This document shows positions 1-8,223 of a stretch of DNA of 64,000 bases, one piece after another. Positions within the stretch are counted from its first letter, which is position 1. The number at the start of each line of letters is the position of its first letter. The DNA is from Phycisphaerae bacterium RAS1 (GTDB taxonomy: Bacteria; Planctomycetota; Phycisphaerae; UBA1845; Fen-1342): positions 310,001 through 374,000 of the forward strand of contig SMLU01000004.1 in the NCBI GenBank assembly GCA_007859745.1. The letters are read 5' to 3'. Under the pieces are notes generated by a model. That model was given only the letters and a program-made list of their open reading frames with translations. It was not told where the DNA came from and made no database searches. A program made the translations under genes and the position numbers.

Positions 1-1347
1 CAGCAGGTCGGCGCGCTCTTGGGCGAAATCAACATCGGCGAAAAACTGCGGCTGATGCTCGAGGCCCAGATCGCCGCGGGCGAGTGCTTCGCGCAGATCT
101 CGCGGAACCCGAGGCTGCGCAGCGCGGTCAAGCTGGACCTGGCGATCATCGAGGCCGATCAGATCGCGACGCCCGACCGGCGCGGCCTGGATGACAGCCG
201 CCAGCAGGTGGACGGTATCCGCTTCGATCGCTGGGGCAACCCGGTCGAGTACCACGTTCTGAAGCAGCATCCGGGGGACCTGGGCCTGGGGCTGATCGGC
301 TTGCACGAGTATGACCGGGTCGATGCCCAGTGGATGGTCCATCTCTTTCGTCCGCGGCGCCCGGGTCAGCGGCGCGGCGTATCGCGCCTGGCCAGTTCAC
401 TGCAACTCTCGGCCCAGAGGCGTTCGATGCGCGCCTCGGTCGTCTCGGCCGCCCGCAAGGTGGCTGGCATGGGGGCGATCACGATCGAGACGCAGCTGAG
501 CGCCGAGGAAGCCGAGCCGCCGCCGGAGTTTGAGACCCTGGACATCGAGGACGGCATGATGACCGTCCTGCCGGCCGGCGCGACCGCCCGGCAACTGGCG
601 CCGACGCAGCCGGGTACGACCTTCGGCGACTTCGACGACCGGCTGATTCGCGAGCAGGCCCGTTCGGTCAACGCACCCTTCGCGATTGCGGCCGGCGACA
701 GCTCCAAGTCCAACTACGCCTCGGGCCGACTGGATTTTCAGGCCTACGACCGCTGCAACGAGATCGACCGGGCCGACCTCGAGCGCAAGGTGCTCGATCG
801 CCTGCTGCTCAAGTGGATCGAGTGGGCGGTACAGATCGAGGGCTACCTGCCCTACCGCGCCAAGCGTCTGCTGAGCGTGGTTCCCATGCCCGGTCACGCC
901 TGGCTGTGGCGCGAGCGCGAGCATGTCGACCCGGTCAAGGGCGCTGAAGCGCGGCGCATTCGGCTGGCGACGCGGCAGTCGACGCTCTCCGACGAGTTGG
1001 CGGCCGAGGGCAAGGATCTCGAGGCGCACGTCGCCCAACTGCGGCGCGAGTCCAATCTGCTGGCGGAAGCGGGGCTGGCCAACCAGGCGCCGCTGGCCGG
1101 GCCGCAGATCGTCGCCGCGCTCGAAGTGCTCAATCGCTTGCAGACCCAGTCGCTGGCCAAGGCCGCCGCGATCGAACTGCTGGTGATGCTCGGGCTTCCG
1201 CGCGATCGGGCCGAAAAAATGGCGGCGGCGCGTGTGCCCGCGCCGCGCAGCGACGCGCCTGACGATGAATCCGACGACCGCGCTGCGCCGCCTGGGCTAG
1301 CTCGGCCGCACCGCAACGGCAACCGGTTAACGGAGGCGTGGCGATGA
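1..1347 (+). CDS. phage portal protein, lambda family (5' end outside window)
   Basis: The protein would form the dodecameric portal through which DNA enters and leaves the capsid. The frame is open from base 1, so the true start lies left of the window; the TTG at 19 is only the first internal start-like codon. Lambda-type portal hallmarks are GIRFDRWGNPVEYHVL, then a segment with FRPRRPGQRRGVSRLA, and the conserved C-terminal half with SVNAPFAIAAGDSSKSNYAS followed by RLDFQAYDR. The C-terminal tail is Ala/Glu/Asp-rich and low in complexity. The stop overlaps the start of the capsid gene as ATGA, giving translational coupling. Portal followed by protease/capsid is the usual head-module order. 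Confidence 0.9.
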   Translation, partial: QQVGALLGEINIGEKLRLMLEAQIAAGECFAQISRNPRLRSAVKLDLAIIEADQIATPDRRGLDDSRQQVDGIRFDRWGNPVEYHVLKQHPGDLGLGLIGLHEYDRVDAQWMVHLFRPRRPGQRRGVSRLASSLQLSAQRRSMRASVVSAARKVAGMGAITIETQLSAEEAEPPPEFETLDIEDGMMTVLPAGATARQLAPTQPGTTFGDFDDRLIREQARSVNAPFAIAAGDSSKSNYASGRLDFQAYDRCNEIDRADLERKVLDRLLLKWIEWAVQIEGYLPYRAKRLLSVVPMPGHAWLWREREHVDPVKGAEARRIRLATRQSTLSDELAAEGKDLEAHVAQLRRESNLLAEAGLANQAPLAGPQIVAALEVLNRLQTQSLAKAAAIELLVMLGLPRDRAEKMAAARVPAPRSDAPDDESDDRAAPPGLARPHRNGNRLTEAWR

Positions 1348-3497
1348 GGTTCGAGCAGCGAGCGTCGCGTCGCGCGTCGGAATGCCGGCGCTTCGGTGCC
1401 GCGCCGGCCTCGACCGGCCGATTCACCGCCGACGTGACCGCGACGATTACGGCTGCTGCGGCCGACGGCAAACAGCCGCGCTTTTCGGCCACGGTTTACA
1501 ACGGCGGCGTGATCCGGCCGCACTGGACCTACGGCGACAAGTGCGTCATCGACATTGCCGGGGCGGTCTTCGCCGAGCCGATCGCGGCGCTGCTCGATCA
1601 CGATCCGGAAAAGATCGTCGGGCAATCGCAAGCGGTCACCAGCGACGGCCAATCGATCCAGGTCGATGGCATCGTGACCGGGGACTGGAAGGACAAGGAG
1701 GATCCGGCCGGCAAGGTGGCGCTGCACGCCGGCAACGGGTTTGTCTGGAAGGCCTCCGTGGGCGGCGCCTATGAGCGGGTCGAGTTCATCGAGGCGGGCG
1801 GCACGATCGAGCTGAACGGCCGAACCATCGCGGGGCCGATGCATGTCATCCGCGCCTGCGTCATCAACGAGTTTTCGTTTCTGTCATGCGCGGCCGACGG
1901 CACGACCTCGGCCCGCGTTGCGGCCGCGGCCGCGAAGGAGATGCGCGTGGATTTCCACGACTGGCTGAAGGCCAAGGGTTTTGATCCGACCCATCTGAAC
2001 CCCGAGGCGCGCGACGCGCTGCTGAAGGCGTTCAACACCGAGCAGTCCGAGTTGAAGGCCAAGGCGGCCGCCGGCGGGAATGGCGCCGCGCCGCCCAACG
2101 ACCCGCTGGCGCTGATCGAGGCCCGCAATAGCCGGCATGCGTCCATCCGCGAGGAAGCGCGGAAGTTCGCCGAGCGCAACGGGAAAGACAACGACGGCGT
2201 GGTCTCGCAGGTTCGCGCGGCGATGAACTGCGCCCTGGTCGAGGATTGGACGCTGGAGCGCTTCAAGTGCCACCTGTACGAGTCGCTGGGCGCCCCCGAG
2301 CCGCCCCAGACGCGCCTGCGCGGCGGCAGCGGCCGGGACGACGCGCTCAGCGACACGCTGCTCGAAGCCGGCCTGTGCCTGTCGCTCAAGCTCAAGGACA
2401 TCGACAAGCGCTTCAGCGCCCAGACGCTCGATCTGGCCGAGCGCCGCTGGCGGCACGGCCTGGGACTCGGGCAGTTGCTCGAGTTCGTGGCGCGCGCCAA
2501 CAGCGGCGGCGGCAGCGACGAGTTCAGCCACAAGAACCCCGGGCCGCTGCTCAAGGCGCTGTTTGCACCGCACCAGAACCAGAGCCGATTCGCCGCGGGT
2601 CCCTCGACCTACGACATCTCCGGAATCCTCTCGAATACGCTCAACAAGGCGGTGGTGCAGTACTTCCTGACCGAAGAGGATCAGGCCTGGAGCCAGATCG
2701 CGGCCATCAAGCGCGTCAGCGACTTCAAGTCGATGGACTCCTACAGTCTGCAGGGCGACTTCCAGTACAAAAAGGTGGAGCCCGGCGGCAAGCTGAAGGA
2801 CGCTAACTTCGGCGAGAAGAAGTACAGCATCAAGGCCGACACGTTTGGCCGGTTGGTCGGGATCACCCGCCAGGACATCATCAACGACAATCTCGGCGCG
2901 CTGGATGACCTGGCCCGTTTCCTGGGCCTGGGCGGAATCGACGCGCTCAACGACGTGTTCTGGACGGAGTTCCTCGACAATGCGTCCTTCTTCGCCGCCG
3001 GCAACGGCAACTACATCAGCGGCGCCGATACGGCCCTGTCGCTGGCGTCGCTGGAGACGGCCCACACCAAGTTCCGCAAGCAGACCCGCCCGGACGGCAA
3101 ACCCTTCAACGCCACGCCGCGGCTGCTGCTGGTGCCGACCGAGCTGGAAGTCACGGCCAACAACCTGATGGACTCCGGTTCCGTGGTGGTCGCCGGCACG
3201 ACCGACCTGAAGATCGCCTCGGGCAATGCCTTCAAGGGCAAGTTCGCGGTCGTCTCCAGTTCCTACATGAGCAGCAGCGGGTTCAGCGGCAATTCGACGA
3301 CCAAGTGGTACCTGCTGGCGGACCCGATGCGCACGCCGGTGATCGCGGTCTGCTTTCTGGACGGCCGCGACCGGCCGACGATCCAGTCGGCGATGGCGGA
3401 CTTCGACGAACTGGGCATCAAAGTGCGCGGCTTCTTCGACTTCGGCGTCGCCAAGCAGGAATTCCGCGGCGGCGTGGCTGCCAAGGGCGCAGCGTAA
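1344..3497 (+). CDS. prohead protease / major capsid protein fusion
   Basis: This single chain of about 717 residues combines the capsid-maturation protease and the shell subunit. The ATG at 1344 is preferred because GGAGG sits 7 nt upstream; a GTG at 1338 is too close to it. Residues about 35-190 resemble HK97-type prohead proteases, with candidate catalytic His86 (LLDHDPEKIVG) and Ser138 (KASVGGAYE). A middle, helical and charged linker (about 200-330) may act as scaffold. The C-terminal half (about 380-717) resembles Mu gpT/HK97-like major capsid proteins and ends with FFDFGVAKQEF. Protease-capsid fusions of this kind are known in tailed phages. Cleavage between the halves is inferred, not seen. 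Confidence 0.85.
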   Translation: MRFEQRASRRASECRRFGAAPASTGRFTADVTATITAAAADGKQPRFSATVYNGGVIRPHWTYGDKCVIDIAGAVFAEPIAALLDHDPEKIVGQSQAVTSDGQSIQVDGIVTGDWKDKEDPAGKVALHAGNGFVWKASVGGAYERVEFIEAGGTIELNGRTIAGPMHVIRACVINEFSFLSCAADGTTSARVAAAAAKEMRVDFHDWLKAKGFDPTHLNPEARDALLKAFNTEQSELKAKAAAGGNGAAPPNDPLALIEARNSRHASIREEARKFAERNGKDNDGVVSQVRAAMNCALVEDWTLERFKCHLYESLGAPEPPQTRLRGGSGRDDALSDTLLEAGLCLSLKLKDIDKRFSAQTLDLAERRWRHGLGLGQLLEFVARANSGGGSDEFSHKNPGPLLKALFAPHQNQSRFAAGPSTYDISGILSNTLNKAVVQYFLTEEDQAWSQIAAIKRVSDFKSMDSYSLQGDFQYKKVEPGGKLKDANFGEKKYSIKADTFGRLVGITRQDIINDNLGALDDLARFLGLGGIDALNDVFWTEFLDNASFFAAGNGNYISGADTALSLASLETAHTKFRKQTRPDGKPFNATPRLLLVPTELEVTANNLMDSGSVVVAGTTDLKIASGNAFKGKFAVVSSSYMSSSGFSGNSTTKWYLLADPMRTPVIAVCFLDGRDRPTIQSAMADFDELGIKVRGFFDFGVAKQEFRGGVAAKGAA

Positions 3498-3509
3498 GCG
3501 TGAATTTGG

Positions 3510-3589
3510 GAGTGGCGAGTCGCGCGTTCAGGGCAGGGCGCTCAATGCAACAGTCCGGTCTGCAACTCGCTACTTGCTACTCGTCACTC
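3510..3589. repeat. interrupted inverted repeat in the capsid-decoration gap
   Basis: GAGTGGCGAGT (3510-3520) pairs with ACTCGTCACTC (3579-3589), with one G-T wobble, and related ACTCGCTAC/TTGCTACTCG words lie between them. It fills most of the 115-bp gap between the capsid and decoration genes, in a module that otherwise has almost no spacer DNA. It could be a dispersed repeat insertion or a weak attenuator. No poly-T run follows, so it is not called a terminator. Confidence 0.45.
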
Positions 3590-3612
3590 TGAACTCAACA
3601 GGAGCTCGAGCA

Positions 3613-4320
3613 ATGGCTCAGACCTATCAGGCGGTCAAGATCGGAGATCGGGGCCGCATTCCCTACACGCCCAGCGGGTCAGCCGTGGCCGCGGGCAAAA
3701 TCGTGGTGCAGAACTCCGTGGCCGGATTCGCCACGCAGCCGATCGCCGACGGCGTGCTCGGCGGCCTGGATACCGAGGGCGCGTTCCGAGTGGTCAAGGT
3801 CAACGGGGCGATCAACGCGGGCGCCGCGGTCTACTGGGCCGCGGCCGGCAATCCGCAGGGCGGCGTGGCCGGCAGTGGCGCGGCGACCACGACGGCGACT
3901 GGCAATACGTTCCTCGGGTTTGCGCGTGAAACGGCCGGCGCGACCGATGAGACCGTCGACCTTGATGTGCCCGGCAGCGTGGTCACGCTGCAGTCTCAGA
4001 TGCAGAACGCAATCACTGATCCGGGCAACGCCGGCGCGCTCCCGGTGACGGCGACGGGCCACGTCGACGTCGTCACGGCCGGGGCGGAGACCCGCACCCT
4101 TGCGGCGCCGTCGTTCCGTGGGCAGCAGCTCTCATTGTGCATGAAGACAGACGGCGGCGACGGCGTCATCACGTGCGCAACCGGAATCAACAACACCGGC
4201 AACAACACCATCACGATGAACGACGCCGGCGATTCGATCCTGCTGCTCGCGATCCAGAACGGCGCCAACCTGCGTTGGCGCGTGGTCTACAACGACGGCT
4301 GCACGCTCACGACCGTGTAG
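3613..4320 (+). CDS. DUF2190-type capsid decoration protein
   Basis: This 235-residue protein likely coats or cements the capsid. The ATG at 3613 is chosen because AGGAG lies about 9 nt upstream; a TTG-started extension to 3574 has no ribosome site. The first 120 residues have the Gly/Ala/Val beta-rich pattern of DUF2190 proteins (ADGVLGGLDTEGAFRVVKV, then GAAVYWAAAGNPQGG and FLGFARETAGATDETVDL). The second half (about 120-235) is a separate beta-rich segment with THV- and NNTGNNTITM-type turns, perhaps an Ig-like or head-fibre-type extension. Its position straight after the major capsid gene supports the role. Confidence 0.7.
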   Translation: MAQTYQAVKIGDRGRIPYTPSGSAVAAGKIVVQNSVAGFATQPIADGVLGGLDTEGAFRVVKVNGAINAGAAVYWAAAGNPQGGVAGSGAATTTATGNTFLGFARETAGATDETVDLDVPGSVVTLQSQMQNAITDPGNAGALPVTATGHVDVVTAGAETRTLAAPSFRGQQLSLCMKTDGGDGVITCATGINNTGNNTITMNDAGDSILLLAIQNGANLRWRVVYNDGCTLTTV

Positions 4321-4380
4321 TGGGAAGCGTCGCGTACGGCGTGAAGAGCGACCCAGGATGCCACGCACGGCGAAATCGGC

Positions 4381-4758
4381 ATGAACCTGCAAGCTGCATT
4401 GGACCTGCACCGCGACACGCTGCGCGACCTGTCGCAGAAGGTCACGTACGGGCGCGGCGCGGCGCGTGTGATCGTGACGGCCTTTCGCGATGCGACCCGC
4501 AGCGCCGAAGGCGACGAGTCCGGCGGCGTCGTGAGCGTGCGGACCGACGATTGGATTGTGGATAAGGCGGACCTGGTCGTGGAGGGCGCGTTGATCGAGC
4601 CGCGCGCCGGCGACGTCATTCGCGAAGCCGTTGACGGCGGCGTGAACGTGTATGAGGTCGTCGCCGTTGCCGGAGAGCCGCCGGCCCGTCCCTCGGGCAA
4701 CGACCCGCGCCGCCTGCGCATCCACACCCAGTGGATCGCCACGGAGGCGCCGTCGTGA
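4381..4758 (+). CDS. hypothetical phage protein, possible head-tail connector
   Basis: This 125-residue protein begins with a helical MNLQAALDLHRDTLRDLS segment and continues as a beta-rich domain (RTDDWIVDKADLVVEGALIE, then GDVIREAVDGGVNVYEVV). The segment order, with the decoration protein before it and the tail tube two genes after, is where head-completion or neck proteins are encoded. The pattern 'leads to a small beta barrel describing recoverable position in the neck' is an inference from gene order, not from a recognised domain. Its stop overlaps the next start as GTGA. Confidence 0.5.
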   Translation: MNLQAALDLHRDTLRDLSQKVTYGRGAARVIVTAFRDATRSAEGDESGGVVSVRTDDWIVDKADLVVEGALIEPRAGDVIREAVDGGVNVYEVVAVAGEPPARPSGNDPRRLRIHTQWIATEAPS

Positions 4759-5198
4759 GAATCGCCCTGGCGATCACGGATGCACTGGCGGCGAGCCTGC
4801 AAGCCGCTTTGCCCGGCTGTGTGGTCGAGCGGGCGCTTCGACCGCGACACAGCCTGGCCGAGTTGGCCAGGCCGCACGTGATTGTCCAGCCGGCCTCGTT
4901 GCTCAGCGAGCGCGAGACGCGCAGCGCGTGGCGCGAGGACTGGACGGTCGACGTCTGTCTGCAGTGGAAGCTGCCGGCCGATGCGATTGACGAAGAACAC
5001 GAGCGCATCTGCGAACTGGTCGAGGGCATCAAGAGCCGGTTGCAACAGTCGTTGTCCTTACAGCTCGACCTGCAGACGGCGTCGCTCGAACCGACGTCGA
5101 TCGAAATCGACCCGCTCTTCGACGACGAGCAGCTGGTGATCGCCGGCGTGTGGGTGACGCTGCTGCGCGCGACCTACAAGCTCCTGAGGGAGAACTGA
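4755..5198 (+). CDS. hypothetical phage protein, possible neck/tail-completion protein
   Basis: GTG at 4755 is chosen because GGAGG is 7 nt upstream and it overlaps the previous stop as GTGA; an upstream GTG at 4731 would sit inside the previous gene. The 147-residue product is alpha/beta (RIALAITDALAASLQ at the N-terminus, VIAGVWVTLLRATYKLLRE at the C-terminus). Between connector-like and tail-tube genes one expects a tail-terminator or completion protein, which have this size. The family is not recognised directly. Confidence 0.5.
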   Translation: MRIALAITDALAASLQAALPGCVVERALRPRHSLAELARPHVIVQPASLLSERETRSAWREDWTVDVCLQWKLPADAIDEEHERICELVEGIKSRLQQSLSLQLDLQTASLEPTSIEIDPLFDDEQLVIAGVWVTLLRATYKLLREN

Positions 5199-5202
5199 TC
5201 CC

Positions 5203-5625
5203 ATGCCGACCTACAAGCTCGGTTCCGAAGGAAAGGCCTACTACAACAGCAGCGGCATCGGCGGCGGCGGTTCGTGGGTCGAAATGGCCAACTTTCGCAA
5301 CGGCTCGTTCGACCTAAGTGCCGAGTCGGCCGATCTGAGCACCCGCGCCACGGGCGGTTTTAAAGCGCTGGTTCCGGCGCAGCTGGTGTTGAAGTTCAGT
5401 TGGGAAATGGTGGTCGATTCGGCTGACGCCGCCTATGCGGCGATTCGCGCCGCGGCGTTCGCCCGCTCCACGCTCGGACTGCGCTTTCTCGACCCGAGCG
5501 AGGGCCCGCAGGCGGATGTCTTTATCTCGAAGTTCGAGCGCAACGAGGATCTGACCGAGGGCATGAAGGTCTCGGTCGAGGCGGAGGTGGTCTACTCGAG
5601 CACGCCGCCGAGTTGGTATCCGTAG
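5203..5625 (+). CDS. phage tail tube protein
   Basis: This 140-residue product probably polymerises into the tail tube. Start ATG 5203 follows GGGAGAAC. The sequence has the tail-tube pattern of an N-terminal beta strand with Gly-rich loop (YYNSSGIGGGGSWVEM), then FDLSAESADLSTRATGGFK and late strands with a charged turn (FISKFERNEDLTEGMKVSVE). Tail-tube proteins commonly carry this region describing the offset or reference value and end with an aromatic tail, here PSWYP. It lies upstream of the chaperone and tape-measure genes, as expected. Confidence 0.75.
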   Translation: MPTYKLGSEGKAYYNSSGIGGGGSWVEMANFRNGSFDLSAESADLSTRATGGFKALVPAQLVLKFSWEMVVDSADAAYAAIRAAAFARSTLGLRFLDPSEGPQADVFISKFERNEDLTEGMKVSVEAEVVYSSTPPSWYP

Positions 5626-5655
5626 TCAAAACGCACATTCGCTGGGAGACACAAC

Positions 5656-6063
5656 ATGGCGGATTTTTCGATCACCGCGGCCAACGTCATCGCCAGCGGC
5701 GCCGTGCCGACCAAGACGGCCGGCGAAGCGCTGGTCGCCGGCGAGGCCGTCTACAAGAAGGTCGCAGACGGCAAGTACTACAAGGCGCAGGCGGACGGCA
5801 CCGAAGAGGAGGCCAAGTTCGCCGGCGTCGCCGTGAACAACTGTGCTGCCGGTCAGCCGTTTTCGCTGGTGGAGGCTGGTGAGCTTACGGTCGGCAGTGC
5901 CTTGGGTTCCGCCGGTAAGGCCGTGGTGTTGTCGGCGGCGGCCGGCAAACTCGCACCGATCGCTGATCTGCTGACGGGCAATCGGCTCACGATCGTTGGC
6001 TACTCCAAATCGGCCACGGTTCTTGTGATTCAGAGCATCGTCACCGGAACGCAGGTGCCGTAA
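5656..6063 (+). CDS. second decoration-like (DUF2190-like) phage protein
   Basis: This 135-residue beta-rich protein has repeated GEALVAGEAVYKKVADGKYY and AVNNCAAGQPFSLVEAGEL segments, resembling the first half of the decoration protein at 3613 in style (alternating small residues, AxGEAVY turn, FAGVA-V strand). It may be a capsid cement protein or a tail-surface homologue, since it sits after the tail tube. ATG 5656 lies 10 nt after GGGAGAC. Its last base overlaps the next start codon. Confidence 0.55.
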   Translation: MADFSITAANVIASGAVPTKTAGEALVAGEAVYKKVADGKYYKAQADGTEEEAKFAGVAVNNCAAGQPFSLVEAGELTVGSALGSAGKAVVLSAAAGKLAPIADLLTGNRLTIVGYSKSATVLVIQSIVTGTQVP

Positions 6064-6572
6064 TGAAAAAGTTCAGCGACGCGCTGCAGCGCGAATGGGC
6101 CATCGACCTGACGGTACTCGACCTGGAGCGTGTGCAGAAGGCCGCCGAGTTCGACCTGATGAGCGTGGCCGTCGGCGACGGCGCCGCGGAGCTGCAGCAT
6201 CCGGTCCAGCTGCTGGCCGTCCTGTGGGCGCTGCTCGAATCGCAATGCCGGCAGCGCGACGTGACGTTCGAGTCCCTCTGCCACGGGTTCTACGGCGACG
6301 CCCTGCACGACGCGCTGCTCGCCCTGCGAGCGGAGCTCAACCGTTTTTTGCCGGCGAGCCAGCGGGCGCTGGCGGAAGCGATTCTGGAGAAGAGCGCGGC
6401 GACCAGTGCGGCGATCACGCGGGCCGGGATGGAGAAGCTGGCCGCGATCGATCCGCAGCAGCTCGCGGCTCAGGTGATGGCCGACCTTCTGCGCAGGAAC
6501 TCTGGCGCAAGCTCTACGAGTTCGCCGGAATCGTCGGCGTCGATCCCGGCCGCTGGACCTTCCACGAGCTGA
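6063..6572 (+). CDS. tail assembly chaperone, short form (gpG-like)
   Basis: This 169-residue helical protein precedes the tape-measure region. Tail assembly chaperones coat the tape measure during tail growth and are often made in two lengths by a -1 frameshift. Residues 1-140 look genuinely coding (DLTVLDLERVQKAAEFDLM, QLLAVLWALLESQCRQRDVTF). The last 30 residues become a Ser/Pro/Ala run (SGASSTSSPESSAS) with shadow-frame character, while the -1 frame at the same place becomes protein-like. This supports recoding near 6480-6510. The start overlaps the previous gene as TAATG. Confidence 0.6.
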   Translation: MKKFSDALQREWAIDLTVLDLERVQKAAEFDLMSVAVGDGAAELQHPVQLLAVLWALLESQCRQRDVTFESLCHGFYGDALHDALLALRAELNRFLPASQRALAEAILEKSAATSAAITRAGMEKLAAIDPQQLAAQVMADLLRRNSGASSTSSPESSASIPAAGPSTS

Positions 6573-6760
6573 GGCTGGCGGCCGAGGCGCGCGCTTACGC
6601 CCAGGCGGCGCCGATCTACAGCCTTATGACGCTCGTGACGCAGCTGCTGACCGGCAAGCGGCACAACTTCGATCCGCGGCGGAAGGAAGCTGAACCGACC
6701 ATGACGCTGGGCGAGGCGCGGCAGCTGTTCGAGGCCTGCTGGACCAGGAAGGGAAGATGA
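6482..6760 (+). CDS. -1 frame extension of the tail assembly chaperone (gpGT-like)
   Basis: In the frame one base behind the short form, the translation becomes protein-like from about 6488: AQELWRKLYEFAGIVGVDPG, then RWTFHELRLAAEARAYAQA and EAPTM-type helices ending at 6760. No ATG, GTG or TTG occurs in this frame between about 6380 and the start of this segment, so independent initiation before the conserved part is unlikely. ELWRKLYEFAG-type segments are typical of the second half of such phage proteins. I see no canonical X XXY YYZ slippery heptamer, so a sequencing indel or an unusual recoding site remains possible. ATG at about 6626 would give only a fragment. Confidence 0.55.
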   Translation, partial: RPSAQELWRKLYEFAGIVGVDPGRWTFHELRLAAEARAYAQAAPIYSLMTLVTQLLTGKRHNFDPRRKEAEPTMTLGEARQLFEACWTRKGR

Positions 6761-6987
6761 TCGAGACGGCGCTTGCGGCGATTGGGGTGGCCGCCACGGT
6801 CCTCGGCCCGTGCTTTGGAGCCATTCTGTGGCTCTTCTGGCGCTACCTGGACTCGCGATTCGACGCGATTGAGGAGAAGTTGGGTCAATTTCACCGCGCG
6901 GACGTCGCGGCCGTCGAAATCCAGAGTTTGCGGGATGAGATTCGGTCGCTGGGCGATCGTGTGGCCTTGCTGGAGACATCGGAATGA
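6757..6987 (+). CDS. small phage membrane protein with coiled-coil tail
   Basis: The 76-residue product has one strong hydrophobic helix (residues about 5-28, ending GAILWLFWRYL) followed by a charged heptad-like helix (DAIEEKLGQF, SLRDEIRSLGDRVALLE). It overlaps both neighbours by ATGA. Size, topology and position beside two further membrane/lipoprotein genes resemble a lysis (holin or spanin) cluster, but no family is recognised and no endolysin is next to it. Confidence 0.6.
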   Translation: MIETALAAIGVAATVLGPCFGAILWLFWRYLDSRFDAIEEKLGQFHRADVAAVEIQSLRDEIRSLGDRVALLETSE

Positions 6988-7571
6988 GAAACATTAGAAC
7001 GATCCGCGGGCTGGCCTTGGCTGCACCGCTGCTGTTGTCGCTGTCCGGATGCGCCCTGCTGGCCGGCGGCAAGACGGCGGCCGATAAGCCGGGCTTTGAG
7101 ATTCAAGTGCCGAACTTCTGGCGCGCCGGCAGGCTGGCCATTACGTCGGATGCGAACCTGCGGGCCCGAAGACTCACCGTCAGCGTGCCGCTCGCCGACG
7201 GGCGGGTCGCCTTGTTCGAGGCCCACGATTTGGAATATGGCCAAGCCGTGGTCGCAGCGATCGACGCGGAGGCCCGCAAGGTGCGCGCCATCGGCCAGCT
7301 GCACGAGGCCGTTGGGCGCGGCGTGGCGAATGTGGTTGCATCGGTCGGGCAGGCGATCGCGACCGCAGCGCCGGCGCTCTCGCCCCTGATGGCTGCCCTG
7401 GCCGCGGCCGAAATGGTGACAACCGAGCGCGGCCTGCAGCTCACGCTGCCGGGTGGATTCTCGATCGGTGGGACCACGGTCACGCGCGCCGATGAGGCGC
7501 GCGCCATCCTGACGGCGCTGGCCGAGGCAGCCCGCGCCGCGCCAGGAGCGGAGTCAAGGCCCAGCGAGTGA
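6984..7571 (+). CDS. phage-encoded lipoprotein, function unknown
   Basis: A positively charged start and hydrophobic stretch end in a lipobox LSGC (Cys23), so the protein is probably lipid-anchored after signal peptidase II cleavage. The mature part has a beta segment (FEIQVPNFWRAGRLAI) and an Ala-rich helical half (AVGRGVANVVASVGQAIATA), then LTLPGGFSIGGTTVTRADEA. The gene is coupled by ATGA to the membrane protein before it and by GTGA to the one after, so the three are made together. An outer-membrane spanin-like or superinfection-exclusion role is possible but only inferred. Confidence 0.6.
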   Translation: MRNIRTIRGLALAAPLLLSLSGCALLAGGKTAADKPGFEIQVPNFWRAGRLAITSDANLRARRLTVSVPLADGRVALFEAHDLEYGQAVVAAIDAEARKVRAIGQLHEAVGRGVANVVASVGQAIATAAPALSPLMAALAAAEMVTTERGLQLTLPGGFSIGGTTVTRADEARAILTALAEAARAAPGAESRPSE

Positions 7572-8137
7572 ACTCACGGTGCGCGCCCCGCGAGAGCCTC
7601 TTCGAGATGCGCCGAAAAGTCGCAAGACGGTTCGTTTGGAGACAGGATCGAATGCGAAACCACCGGTCCAGCGAAGGTCGCCGCGGATCGGCCCCGACGT
7701 CCGGCGGTCGTCGGGCCTTCGTGGCGCTGCTGATTTGCGCGGTCGCCGTCGCGGCGATCGCGCTGGCTGCGTGCATGGCCGCCAACCGTGTCGACGGGGG
7801 AACGGACGTCGAGTTGCCGGCCCCGGCGCCCGCGGCGACGCAACCGGCGACCCCGGGTGGCGCTGGATCTGGAAACGCCGGGAAGGCGACCGCCGGCCAG
7901 TTCGCCGCGGTGATCCAGGGACTGACCGGCCTGCATTTTGAGTCCGCCCTGCCCTTGGGCGTGGCCGCGTTGATGGGGCTGGTGCTGCTGGCGCAGGTGC
8001 TGGTGATTTTCGGCCTGCTGCTGGTGAATCGCGGATACCGCGTGGCGCTGGACCAGGCCCGCGACGACTACCGCGCCAGCGAGAACAAGCTGCTGGACAC
8101 GATCGTGGAGCTGGTGAAGCCCAGGGGCATGGCATGA
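7568..8137 (+). CDS. two-helix phage membrane protein
   Basis: A basic N-terminus leads to a first membrane segment (AFVALLICAVAVAAIALAA), a Pro/Ala-rich linker, and a second segment (AALMGLVLLAQVLVIFGLLL) with a charged C-terminal helix. The basic start and the position in the small-membrane-protein cluster fit a holin-like protein, but the 189-residue length is larger than common holins. GTG 7568 overlaps the previous stop. A later ATG (7652) giving a shorter product is possible. Confidence 0.5.
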   Translation: MNSRCAPRESLFEMRRKVARRFVWRQDRMRNHRSSEGRRGSAPTSGGRRAFVALLICAVAVAAIALAACMAANRVDGGTDVELPAPAPAATQPATPGGAGSGNAGKATAGQFAAVIQGLTGLHFESALPLGVAALMGLVLLAQVLVIFGLLLVNRGYRVALDQARDDYRASENKLLDTIVELVKPRGMA

Positions 8138-8223
8138 CACCGACCTGTACGCCAGAGTTTTTGACCGGCGTCGCAACCATGTCCGAGCGCCAGAAGGCCA
8201 TTCCGCGAGGAGCTTCGCGATGA
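8134..8223 (+). CDS. 29-residue coupled small ORF
   Basis: ATG 8134 overlaps the previous stop as ATGA, and its own TGA (8221-8223) overlaps the ATG of the next gene in the same way. The product is MTPTCTPEFLTGVATMSERQ plus nine residues. It exactly fills the only gap in this stretch, and the GAGGAG ribosome site of the next gene lies inside it. It may be a real small protein or only a coupling leader for the gene at 8220. Confidence 0.4.
   Translation: MTPTCTPEFLTGVATMSERQKAIPRGASR

Noticed and set aside
1884-3065. 393-residue minus-strand open frame
   Set aside because: It is the shadow of the capsid gene.
6440-6530. Canonical slippery heptamer for the chaperone frameshift
   Set aside because: I read through the region in the zero frame and found no X XXY YYZ sequence.
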